Source: a bacterium
Lineage (GTDB): Bacteria > Vulcanimicrobiota > Xenobia > Xenobiales > JADMJV01
Direction: 5' to 3'
Assembly (NCBI GenBank): GCA_018266105.1
Contig: JAFEBA010000002.1
Location: forward strand, 1-64,000
DNA: 64,000 nt
Shown here: positions 25,847-33,842 of the stretch, piece by piece
How positions within the stretch are numbered: position 1 is the first letter of the stretch
How the letters are laid out: every line of letters begins with the position of its first letter
Notes under the pieces: generated by a model
Told to the model about the DNA's origin: nothing
Seen by the model: only the letters and a program-made list of their open reading frames with translations
The model's database searches: none
Program-made: the position numbers and the translations under genes

Positions 25847-27113
25847 GATTACCCTGAATTCACGCAGCCTGGCTCGAGGGGAAGTCCTGCTGCCTGGCTC
25901 TAAGAGCCTTTCCAACCGCATTTTGCTGCTGGCCGCCCTGTCTGACGGCCCGACCCGCCTGCAACATCTGCTTGACTCCGACGATGTGCACCATTTGCGC
26001 AAAGCCCTGGGCAAACTGGGGGTATCCATCGAGGAAGCAGGCGGAGTGGTGACGGTCGCCGGGGGTGGCATCCAACGACCCCAGGCTCACCTGTTCCTGG
26101 GTAATGCTGGCACTGCTTTCCGCCCGCTGACGGCTGTGCTCAGCGCCACCCCGGGCGAATGGGTGATCTCGGGTGAACCACGGATGTGTGAACGCCCCAT
26201 CGGGCCACTGGTGGACGCGCTGCGCCAATGGGGGGCGGAAATCGAGTATCTGGGACAGGAAGGCTACCCGCCCCTGAAAATCACGGGCAAGAAGCTTCAA
26301 GGCGGGCACGTCCAGGTTGATGCCTCGCTATCCAGCCAGTTTGTGAGCGCTCTGCTGATGGCGGCCCCCTTGCTGGACGGACCCTCCAGTCTGCACGTGG
26401 TCGGAGAACTGGTCTCCCAGCCCTACATCAATATGACCATCGGTCAGCTGCGTCAATTCCGGGTGTTGGTGGAGCACCCGGACAATCGCCACTATGAGAT
26501 TCGGCCCCAGACCTTCAAGTCCCCCGGCACGGTTATGGTGGAGGGGGACGCTACCGCAGCCAGCTACTTTCTGGCCGCCGGGGCCATTGGCCAGGGACCG
26601 GTGCGAGTCTGCGGGGCGGGTAGTGAAAGCGTGCAGGGCGAGATCCGCTTCGCACGACTGCTGGAAGAGATGGGAGCGAAGGTTGAATGGGGGCCCAACT
26701 GGGTCGAGGTCTCGCGTCCGGCTGACCAGCTCCTCCGAGGCATTCAGCGTGACCTGAACGACATTCCGGATTCCGCCATGACGCTGGCCGTGCTGGCTTT
26801 GTTTGCGGACAGTGCCTGCGAAATTCGCGGGGTGGGCAACTGGAAAGTCAAAGAATGTGACCGCCAGCAGGCCCTCTTCCTGGAACTTCGTAAACTCGGA
26901 GCCCGGGTCCACAAGCTGGAGGACGGACTACGCGTGGAAGCGCCGCTCAAGTGGAAAGAGGCCCGCGTGGAGACCTACAACGACCACCGGATGGCCATGT
27001 GCTTTTCGCTGGCGGCCTTTGGCCCCACCGGAGTGACCATCAAAAACCCCGAGTGCGTCTCCAAAACTTACCCACACTACTTTTCCGATTTCGAGCACCT
27101 GACTCAACTATGA
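25839..27113 (+). CDS. aroA: 3-phosphoshikimate 1-carboxyvinyltransferase (EPSP synthase)
   Basis: This 424-residue enzyme of the shikimate pathway joins phosphoenolpyruvate to shikimate-3-phosphate. Visible signatures are LPGSKSLSNRILLLAAL at the N-terminus, LFLGNAGTAFRPLTA, SGEPRMCERPIGPLVDALRQ, SLSSQFVSALLMAAP, GDATAASYFLAAG and YNDHRMAMCFSLAA. The length is typical. The GTG start overlaps the lipM stop by 8 bp. Confidence 0.96.
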   Translation: MPEITLNSRSLARGEVLLPGSKSLSNRILLLAALSDGPTRLQHLLDSDDVHHLRKALGKLGVSIEEAGGVVTVAGGGIQRPQAHLFLGNAGTAFRPLTAVLSATPGEWVISGEPRMCERPIGPLVDALRQWGAEIEYLGQEGYPPLKITGKKLQGGHVQVDASLSSQFVSALLMAAPLLDGPSSLHVVGELVSQPYINMTIGQLRQFRVLVEHPDNRHYEIRPQTFKSPGTVMVEGDATAASYFLAAGAIGQGPVRVCGAGSESVQGEIRFARLLEEMGAKVEWGPNWVEVSRPADQLLRGIQRDLNDIPDSAMTLAVLALFADSACEIRGVGNWKVKECDRQQALFLELRKLGARVHKLEDGLRVEAPLKWKEARVETYNDHRMAMCFSLAAFGPTGVTIKNPECVSKTYPHYFSDFEHLTQL

Positions 27114-27577
27114 CCATTCGCCCCGCCAACGCCGAAGATATCGACACGATGATCGATCTGGCCGTCAACATGGTGCTGCACTCGGTCAGTCCATTTCGCA
27201 GCGTGCCGGCCGAGCAGGTGCAAAGCTACCGGCGTGAAGATCTGCAGTCCTTGCGAGACATTCTGGGGATGGACCATAGCGGTCTGTTCGTAGCTGAACT
27301 GGACGGGCAGGTGGTCGGTCATATCATCGTGGTGGCCCACCAGCGCGACTCTTCCACCGGTTCCCCTCAGGCTTACATTTACGACGTATCCATCAAAGCG
27401 GGTTTCTGGGGGCGCGGCATCGGGCAGGCCCTGATGGCAAGAGCCGAAGAGTTCGCCCGTCAATGCGGCATGCACGCCATCGGACTGGGCGTCACGCTGG
27501 CCAACCATCGGGCCCTACACTTCTACGAGCTGCTTGGTTATCAACAGGAACGCGTACTGATGGTGAAAAACCTCTGA
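27110..27577 (+). CDS. GNAT family N-acetyltransferase
   Basis: This 155-residue single-domain GNAT protein carries the acetyl-CoA pyrophosphate loop GFWGRGIGQALM (about 101-112). It also has the usual late motif NHRALHFYELLGYQQE. The substrate is not predictable; small-molecule amines or a protein N-terminus are typical. The ATG overlaps the aroA stop (ATGA). An in-frame extension upstream lies entirely within aroA and was rejected. Confidence 0.85.
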   Translation: MTIRPANAEDIDTMIDLAVNMVLHSVSPFRSVPAEQVQSYRREDLQSLRDILGMDHSGLFVAELDGQVVGHIIVVAHQRDSSTGSPQAYIYDVSIKAGFWGRGIGQALMARAEEFARQCGMHAIGLGVTLANHRALHFYELLGYQQERVLMVKNL

Positions 27578-27579
27578 CC

Positions 27580-29118
27580 ATGACCTCTCAATCGCCCATC
27601 ATTCTGGGCTCTCCCGACCAGCCGCTGAAGCTGGCCGATTTAACTCTACTGGCCCAAGGCCAGACTCAGGTCCAACTACATGCCAGCACCCGCAAGCGCA
27701 CTCAGCCCTCCCGAGACCTGGTCGAGCGCGTGTTAGGAGAGGAAAGGGTCGTCTACGGGATCAACACCGGCTTTGGCCGTCTTTCTTCGGTGCGAATTTC
27801 TCCCGATCAGGTCGAGAGCTTGCAGCGCAATCTGGTACGCAGCCACGCCGCCGGCGTCGGTGAGCCACTACCCGCCAGCTCGGTGCGGGTAATGATGGCT
27901 CTGCGCATCAACTCCCTATTGGGAGGATACTCGGGCGTCAGTCAACTGCTGCTGGATTCTTTTTGCGCGCTCTTCAACAGCGGAGTGGTGCCCTTCGTGC
28001 CCAGTCGTGGCTCAGTTGGCGCCAGCGGTGACCTGGCGCCGCTCTCTCACATCGCGTTGTGCCTGATGGGCGAGGGCGAGGCCTACTACAAGGGCCAGTT
28101 GATGGATGCAGGCCAAGCCCTCCAGGCGGCCGGACTGAAACCATACACCTTTCAAGCCAAGGAGGCCCTGGCGTGCATCAACGGCACGCAGCTGATGACG
28201 GCCGTCGGCGGCCTGGCGCTGGCCCGAGCCCAGTGGCTGGTCAAAGCCGCTGATATCATCGCGGCCATGACCGTGGAAGCCCTGTTGGGAACGGACAGCG
28301 CCTTCCACGAGGCCATCTCGCGAGTACGGCCTCATCCGGGACAGATCGCCAGCGCCTCTAATCTGCGCCGCTGTATGGCTGACTCGGCCCTGGTCGCATC
28401 CCACAAAGGTTGTCCCAAGGTCCAGGACCCGTACAGCATGCGGTGCAGCCCACAGGTGCATGGAGCCAGCCGCGAGGGCCTGACCTTCTGCTCCGGCTTG
28501 ATCGAGCGCGAAATCAACGCCGTAACCGATAACCCGCTTGTCTTTCCCGCTGAAGAATTGATTCTCAGCGGAGGCAACTTCCACGGAGCCCCGGTGGCGC
28601 TGGCTTTGGACTCGGCCGCCCTGAGTTTGCAGTATCTGGCCACCATTTCCGAGCGCCGCTGCGACCGTTTGCTCAATCCCGACAGCAGTGAGCTGCCGCC
28701 CTTCCTGACTCCCCACCAGGGACTGCACTCGGGCTTGATGCTGGTGCAATATGTAGCCGCCGCCCTGGCCAGCGAAAACAAGATTTACTGCCATCCCTCC
28801 AGCGCCGATACCATCCCCACCTCAGCCGGACATGAAGACCATGTCAGCATGGGCCCGGCCGGGGCCTACAAGCTGGAAAAACTTGTGGACAACCTGGAGC
28901 AGATTCTGGCCTGCGAATGGATCTGCGCAGCCCAGGCGCTAGAATTCAGGAGACCGCTTGGCTTCGGCCCGGGCACCGAAGCGGCTTACGCTTGCCTGCG
29001 ACAGGAAGTCCCCGCCTGGCAGGACGACCACCCCCCCTACCCCGAGCTCAAACGAGCACGACAATCCCTGCAGGTTATGGTCTCGTCAGTCGAACAAAAA
29101 ATTGGTCCTTTGCAATAA
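27580..29118 (+). CDS. hutH: Histidine ammonia-lyase
   Basis: The 512-residue enzyme deaminates histidine to urocanate. The MIO cofactor triad Ala148-Ser149-Gly150 is in SRGSVGASGDLAPLSH. YGINTGFGRLSSV, NGTQLMTAVGGLAL, QDPYSMRCSPQVHG and GNFHGAPVALALD are further family marks. Other hut genes are absent, so histidine use may be completed elsewhere. A phenylalanine or tyrosine ammonia-lyase or aminomutase is possible in principle, since the fold is shared. The start is 2 bp after the GNAT stop; a longer upstream frame overlaps GNAT. Confidence 0.88.
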   Translation: MTSQSPIILGSPDQPLKLADLTLLAQGQTQVQLHASTRKRTQPSRDLVERVLGEERVVYGINTGFGRLSSVRISPDQVESLQRNLVRSHAAGVGEPLPASSVRVMMALRINSLLGGYSGVSQLLLDSFCALFNSGVVPFVPSRGSVGASGDLAPLSHIALCLMGEGEAYYKGQLMDAGQALQAAGLKPYTFQAKEALACINGTQLMTAVGGLALARAQWLVKAADIIAAMTVEALLGTDSAFHEAISRVRPHPGQIASASNLRRCMADSALVASHKGCPKVQDPYSMRCSPQVHGASREGLTFCSGLIEREINAVTDNPLVFPAEELILSGGNFHGAPVALALDSAALSLQYLATISERRCDRLLNPDSSELPPFLTPHQGLHSGLMLVQYVAAALASENKIYCHPSSADTIPTSAGHEDHVSMGPAGAYKLEKLVDNLEQILACEWICAAQALEFRRPLGFGPGTEAAYACLRQEVPAWQDDHPPYPELKRARQSLQVMVSSVEQKIGPLQ

Positions 29119-29239
29119 AGCCCGACCAGTTCAGCCTTCAGCGGACGCGCTTTCTCGAACAGAGCGTTCGGTACTAAAGGAACAAGACTTGCGGTCCAGA
29201 AGCTTGACCGACCTTTCAATCAAGAGCTGAGGAGCTACT

Positions 29240-31408
29240 TTGGCCAGACGCAGGCGGAGAAGACCCGGGGACAGTGTCGATGGAGACGACAGTCTTCTGG
29301 ATGAGGATGACGACGATTTAGATATTCGCGTTACCTCGATCGAGGAAGAACTCCAGAACCTGACGCTTACCACTCAAGAGGCGGTTCGCGATCAGCGCGC
29401 CGTGCGCGTGAAGCTGGATAAGCTCGCTCGTGAATTTGAGGAAGATGCCGAAGGCGACGACGAACTTTTTCAAGAGCTCGACGGCCTCAAAAATCAGACC
29501 ATCAGCCAGCTCGATCAACTCAGTCAGGCCCAACGCATCCTGACTGACCGCCTGGCCGAAGTGGCCGAGCGACTGGCCAATGTCAACGGCAATGGGCCCC
29601 TGGAAACATTGCCCGGGCGCCTGGAAGATCTGGTGGCACAGCTTCACCAATCCATTCAGCAGCGCTTTCAAAGCCTGGATACCGCCCGCGAAGAAGAAAT
29701 GGACCTGGTGGCCACTCGTCTCGAGGAGTTGAGTCACAACCTCGAGACCCAAACGGCCAGACTCCGCGATTCGCTGGCCGACCAGAGCAAACACGAAAAG
29801 CTGGCCGCCGACTTCCGCCAAGAATTCGATACCCTCTCGCGCGAACTGGACGCCACCCTGGCCGACCTGTCGGCCAAGTTCAAGTCCAACCTGGCCGAGA
29901 CGCTGCAGCAGCAGCAAGCCTCGAAGCAAGAACTGGAAGCCAATCTGGCTGAACTGGCCGACGCCGTGGATTCGCGCGCCGGCCAGGAAGAGATCGCCGA
30001 GCTCAAAGCCGAGCTGGAGAGCCTCAAGGCGACCTTTTCTAACCAGAGCGAACTGGGTCAGCGCGCCAATCAGGCCGTGGCCAAGGTAGAACAACTGGAG
30101 GCTCTGCTCACCCAGCAAAACGAGCGTTACGAGCAATTGCTGGCCCGCTCCAAATCGCTGGCCGACGAGACCGACAAGTATTCCGACAAAGTCGATCTGG
30201 CCGTGCGCCTGGTCAAAGCCCTGGATGACCGGGGACGAGGTGGTCCTTCGACCGATCTGGGCCCAACCTCGTCCAGTGTGTCGGTCTCGGAAACCGATCT
30301 TGAAGCCCCAGAAAAGACCGATCTTAACTTCGGCCTGCGCGATCTGCTCAATGTGATGAGCCAAAATCAGGCCAGCGATCTGCACATCAAGGTGGGCTCC
30401 AACCCGATGGTACGGCTGCACGGAGATCTGATCCCGGTGGGCAATAACAGCCTGGGAGAAGAAGACTGTCGGCGCCTGATTTTCTTTGCGCTCTCCAAAG
30501 AAGAACGCCGGCGCTTGCTGCAACAGCGCTCCCTGGACTTCACCTACGAGCAATCTGGAATGCGTCTGCGAGGGCATGCCTTCTATCAGCGCGGACGACT
30601 GTGCGCCTCCCTGAAAATGCTGCGCAGTCAGACCAACCTGGAAGAACTTGGACTGCCGGCCATTCTGCGCCGCACCGTGGGCACACTAAAGCACGGAATG
30701 GTGTTGGTCTCAGGTCCGCTGGGCTCGGGCAAGAGCACCACTCTATCGGCCATCGTGGATGAAATGAACCGGACCCGGAAAATGCACATCCTGAGTCTGG
30801 AAGCTCCCATCCACATTATTCATCAGGATCATCAATCCCTGATCACTCAACGCGAATTCGGCAGCGACTTTACAGACACGGTCAAGGCCATCCAGGACGG
30901 TTTGAAACACGACCCGGACGTGCTGGTCGTGGATCCCTTGCCTGGTGCCGAAGCTACCGCCACTGCGCTGGCTGCCGCCGACAGCGGCCACCTGGTGGTG
31001 GCTGGCCTGGAAGCTCCCAACCTGCTCTCGGCTCTGGAACGGCTTCTCAATGCGGTCGATCACGCTCCCAGTTTGTGCGATCGCCGCCAACTGGCTTACA
31101 ACCTGAAGGCAGTCGTCTCTCTCAGGCTGCTGCCCCGCGCTGACAAAAGCAAGGGTCTGGTCCCGGCTGCCGAGGTGTTGCTGGTCAATCAGGCTGTCAG
31201 CCAGTTGTTGGCCGACGGCAACCTGGATCAGCTCAGCCAGACGGTGCAAAAAGGCCTGGCCGGAGAGGGCAGTCAGACCATGAGCCAGTCCCTCAGCCGC
31301 CTGATCGACGCCGGAATGATTTCCGAAGCTGAGGCCTCCAACCTCTTACCCACCCCCAATGGCCACGCCGGCCTGGCCGAAGACGCTCCTTTGATGAGAT
31401 GGCTGTAG
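29240..31408 (+). CDS. Coiled-coil protein with degenerate PilT-like ATPase domain
   Basis: This 722-residue protein has an acidic N-terminus and a long, heptad-rich coiled coil (about 30-350, Leu/Glu/Gln rich). A PilT/GspE-type module follows (about 363-680). The PilT N-domain is clear (ASDLHIKVGSNPMVRLHGDL). Walker A GPLGSGKSTT is intact at about 492-501. The Asp box reads Leu-Glu-Ala-Pro-Ile-His, where PilT has Glu-Asp-Pro-Ile-Glu. The Walker B region reads LVVDPLPGAEATA, lacking the Gly-Glu-Met-Arg-Asp core, and the His box has lost its second His. ATP binding seems possible and hydrolysis doubtful. Ordinary PilT has about 350 residues and no coiled coil. The start is TTG with GGAG 6 nt upstream. 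The yggS start overlaps its end. Confidence 0.75.
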   Translation: MARRRRRRPGDSVDGDDSLLDEDDDDLDIRVTSIEEELQNLTLTTQEAVRDQRAVRVKLDKLAREFEEDAEGDDELFQELDGLKNQTISQLDQLSQAQRILTDRLAEVAERLANVNGNGPLETLPGRLEDLVAQLHQSIQQRFQSLDTAREEEMDLVATRLEELSHNLETQTARLRDSLADQSKHEKLAADFRQEFDTLSRELDATLADLSAKFKSNLAETLQQQQASKQELEANLAELADAVDSRAGQEEIAELKAELESLKATFSNQSELGQRANQAVAKVEQLEALLTQQNERYEQLLARSKSLADETDKYSDKVDLAVRLVKALDDRGRGGPSTDLGPTSSSVSVSETDLEAPEKTDLNFGLRDLLNVMSQNQASDLHIKVGSNPMVRLHGDLIPVGNNSLGEEDCRRLIFFALSKEERRRLLQQRSLDFTYEQSGMRLRGHAFYQRGRLCASLKMLRSQTNLEELGLPAILRRTVGTLKHGMVLVSGPLGSGKSTTLSAIVDEMNRTRKMHILSLEAPIHIIHQDHQSLITQREFGSDFTDTVKAIQDGLKHDPDVLVVDPLPGAEATATALAAADSGHLVVAGLEAPNLLSALERLLNAVDHAPSLCDRRQLAYNLKAVVSLRLLPRADKSKGLVPAAEVLLVNQAVSQLLADGNLDQLSQTVQKGLAGEGSQTMSQSLSRLIDAGMISEAEASNLLPTPNGHAGLAEDAPLMRWL

Positions 31409-32082
31409 CCGAACGACTGCAGTCGGTCCAGCAGCGAATTCAGCAAGCCTGTCAGGCCGCCGGACGTCCTTCCCAGGACGTCCGCCTTCTGGCTGTCAGC
31501 AAGACTTTTCCGATCGAACCGATCCGCGAACTTTTCGCGGCCGGCCAACTGGATTTTGGGGAGAACTATGTTCAGGAAGCCGAGACCAAGGTGCCGGCCC
31601 TTCCTGAGGCCCGCTGGCACCTGATCGGACCGCTTCAAAGCAACAAAGCCGGCAAGGCGGTGCAACTGTTCCCAGTGATTCACTCACTGGATCGACTGTC
31701 GCTAGCCCAACGACTGGAGAGGCTGGCGGCCAGTTCGCTACCGTCTCGACCACTGAAAGCGTTCGTGCAGGTGCGCCTCGGGGAGGAAGAGTCCAAATCC
31801 GGCATTGCACCCGAGGACCTGATCGCCGAATTAGAACACTGGAACAACTCTCAGACGTGGCAGGCCCTCAGCCTGATCGGACTGATGACTCTGCCACCTC
31901 CCCAAAAATCTCGACCCTTCTTTGCTCAGTTGCGGGAGCTCCGCGACCAGCTCAAAGCATTGCAGTTGCCCATTTTCTCCGACTATCAGCTCTCTATGGG
32001 CATGAGTGATGACTTTGAAGCCGCCATTGAAGAGGGCAGCAACTGGGTACGGGTCGGCCGGGCCCTCTTCGGCGCACGCTAA
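31399..32082 (+). CDS. YggS/PLPBP family pyridoxal phosphate homeostasis protein
   Basis: This 227-residue protein has an alanine-racemase-like barrel without racemase activity and buffers PLP. The PLP lysine is Lys35 in LLAVSKTFP. FGENYVQEAETK, WHLIGPLQSNKAGKAV, GLMTLPP and LSMGMSDDFEAAIEEG are the conserved family blocks. It precedes sepF, an order common in Firmicutes, Actinobacteria and Cyanobacteria. The ATG overlaps the end of the PilT-like gene by 10 bp. Confidence 0.93.
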   Translation: MAVAERLQSVQQRIQQACQAAGRPSQDVRLLAVSKTFPIEPIRELFAAGQLDFGENYVQEAETKVPALPEARWHLIGPLQSNKAGKAVQLFPVIHSLDRLSLAQRLERLAASSLPSRPLKAFVQVRLGEEESKSGIAPEDLIAELEHWNNSQTWQALSLIGLMTLPPPQKSRPFFAQLRELRDQLKALQLPIFSDYQLSMGMSDDFEAAIEEGSNWVRVGRALFGAR

Positions 32083-32223
32083 GGATTTGGCCGGATAGTC
32101 GGCATTTCTGCGAGACGGAAGCTCCAGCGCGGGGATATTCACGCCAGTCGGGGGAGTTTCCGGCCAAGCTCCAAGAAAGTCCAGCATTTTTTTAGAAAGC
32201 AAAGCAGGTTCCAAACCGCCTGG

Positions 32224-32288
32224 TTTGAAATTCTTTCAAATCGACCCGGGCGCGATCCGGGAGCCTGGCTTATGTCAACCGGCTCCCG
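32224..32288 (+). promoter_or_regulatory. Two hairpins in the sepF upstream region
   Basis: TTTGAAA (32224-32230) pairs with TTTCAAA (32234-32240), and CGGGAGCC (32258-32265) pairs with GGCTCCCG (32281-32288). Both lie within the 262-bp yggS-sepF gap. They may form the sepF leader; neither is followed by a T-run, so they are not standard terminators. Confidence 0.3.
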
Positions 32289-32344
32289 ACTATCCTGGTT
32301 GGTGCGCAAAGGGAGCGAGAGCAGCTCACTCCGGAGGTGGAACG

Positions 32345-32866
32345 GTGGCAAGAATGTTGGATAGTCTGAAACGATTCTTTACGATGGAAGAGGACAGCTT
32401 CGCGGCCGATGGATTTGATTCCGAGTCGGAGGAGCGCGAAGCCCAGCGCCCGGGTGGCCTGCGCACGGCGGGTCAGGCGGCCACGGCTCCGGCTCAAGCG
32501 CCGACCCAGGGTCAACCCGGTCTGGCCCGAGGTGGACAGCGTCCGAATCTGGTCGGGCTGCCCAGCCCGCGTAAACAGGAGATTGTGGTCCTGGAACCCG
32601 CCTCCTTCGCGGATGCCCGCGAGATCGCGGAATCACTCAAGGTCAAGAAATGCATCTTGCTCAATATGCGCAAGACCGATAAGGAACTGGCGCGCCGCAT
32701 CGTGGACTTCCTGTCAGGCATTTCCTACGCGATGGAAGGCAACAGTCAGAAAGTCGCCGACAACATCTTTCTGTTTGTGCCCGGTCACATGGAAATCGTG
32801 ATCGCTGATCATCAAGATCACTCTCCCAAGCAAGAAGAATTGATCGCCTCCGGCGATGGAGCCTAA
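32345..32866 (+). CDS. sepF: Cell division protein SepF
   Basis: This 173-residue protein tethers FtsZ filaments to the membrane during septation. The N-terminal amphipathic helix (MARMLDSLKRFFTM) would bind the membrane. A Gln/Ala/Pro-rich linker (about 40-75) follows, then the SepF core (about 80-160) with VVLEPASFADAREIAESL, CILLNMRKTDKELARRIVDF and FLFVPGHMEI. GTG 32345 was chosen because GGAGG lies 7 nt upstream; an ATG three codons later is an alternative. It has its own 262-bp upstream region, so it may be regulated independently of yggS. Confidence 0.92.
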   Translation: MARMLDSLKRFFTMEEDSFAADGFDSESEEREAQRPGGLRTAGQAATAPAQAPTQGQPGLARGGQRPNLVGLPSPRKQEIVVLEPASFADAREIAESLKVKKCILLNMRKTDKELARRIVDFLSGISYAMEGNSQKVADNIFLFVPGHMEIVIADHQDHSPKQEELIASGDGA

Positions 32867-33164
32867 AGCAAGTCCACAACAGGGCACTTTCTCGGTCGAA
32901 ATCTACTTACGTCTGCGCTGTCCGGGCTGTGGCGACGTTGTAAAACGCCGAGTGGTCGATTATTTAACCACGCGCACCAGTAGCTGTCCGAACTGCTCAG
33001 CCAAAATGGTCCATCTTGCCCGCGGGCGCACCACCAAGAACACCCAGCTGGATCTCAACCAGCTCAAAGACTTCATCGGTGAACTCGAAGGTCAGTGGAC
33101 GGCCCTGGTCAACGAAAGCCTGATGATGGAAAGCAGTGGCTTCGACATCGACAAGTCCCAGTAG
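32856..33164 (+). CDS. Small zinc-ribbon protein
   Basis: This is an unrecognised 102-residue protein. It has two Cys pairs, Cys-Pro-Gly-Cys (about 22-25) and Cys-Pro-Asn-Cys (about 44-47), that should bind one zinc. The C-terminal half is helical and acidic. The fold resembles generic zinc-ribbon domains used in transcription or RNA binding, but no specific family is evident. The ATG overlaps the sepF stop by 11 bp in another frame, implying coupling with sepF. It is convergent with the FHA gene, 6 bp away. Confidence 0.7.
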   Translation: MEPKASPQQGTFSVEIYLRLRCPGCGDVVKRRVVDYLTTRTSSCPNCSAKMVHLARGRTTKNTQLDLNQLKDFIGELEGQWTALVNESLMMESSGFDIDKSQ

Positions 33165-33170
33165 CTGGAA

Positions 33171-33842
33171 CTATTCGGGTCGACGCCAGACCTCAGTGCC
33201 CTCGTCGTTGACAGGCAAGGGGCCGCTACCCTGAAAGTCTCCGCCATCCAGGGGCAAGGCTTCGGGCGAAAGCAGTTGGGAAACCGAGAGATGTTCAGCC
33301 TCTTCGAGCTGAGCGGCCTGAGGCCGACGGGGAGCCTCGAAATTGAGCTGCACATCTCCGACCGCAATCACGTCGCCTTCCTGAAGTAGATACTCCTGAA
33401 CCCGCTGACCATTGACGAAGCAGCCATTCTTGCCACCCAGATCGCGAAACAGGAAACCCTCGGCCAGGCGCACGATTTCAGCGTGACGCCGAGATACCGA
33501 ATGGTGGTTGACCATGACGTCGCATTTGACGTCTCGGCCTAAAATCACGTGGCTTTTGTTGAGCGGATAACCCGAGCGCAGTCCCTCACCTCGAGGTCGC
33601 AGCCAGGCCCAGGGCTGGCGAGGCACCTCAGGTCGAATGGTCTCTTCCTCGGTGGGCGGAAAGAGCTTCAACCCGGCCGCGTAGGCCAGGACCATAGAAC
33701 TGAGGAAGCTCATCATTACGATCAGCAACTGCAGGGCTGTGGGGACCTGCATCTTGTTGCAGATGTAATTGCAGCCCAGCACACCCACCAGGCACCCGGC
33801 CATCACCATCACCGACATAAAGGCCCAACGCTTCAGAATCAT
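33171..33842 (-). CDS. Membrane protein with cytoplasmic FHA domain
   Basis: The 223-residue protein has two N-terminal membrane helices (about 8-28 and 36-57) and then a cytoplasmic FHA domain (about 85-165). FHA hallmarks are Gly-Arg in VILGRDVKCD, SVSRRHAEI (Ser and His) and GGKNGCFVNGQRV (Asn-Gly). FHA domains bind phosphothreonine. The gene is translationally coupled to the upstream kinase (the ATG overlaps its stop as ATGA), so it is probably a reader of that kinase. The ATG at 33842 was preferred over an upstream in-frame GTG-type start inside the kinase gene. Confidence 0.88.
   Translation of the reverse strand: MILKRWAFMSVMVMAGCLVGVLGCNYICNKMQVPTALQLLIVMMSFLSSMVLAYAAGLKLFPPTEEETIRPEVPRQPWAWLRPRGEGLRSGYPLNKSHVILGRDVKCDVMVNHHSVSRRHAEIVRLAEGFLFRDLGGKNGCFVNGQRVQEYLLQEGDVIAVGDVQLNFEAPRRPQAAQLEEAEHLSVSQLLSPEALPLDGGDFQGSGPLPVNDEGTEVWRRPE

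Noticed and set aside
29155..29180. GAAC-N5-GTTC palindrome before the PilT-like gene considered as an SOS box
   Set aside because: The Gram-positive LexA box needs four bases between the half sites; here there are five, and the gene has no repair link.
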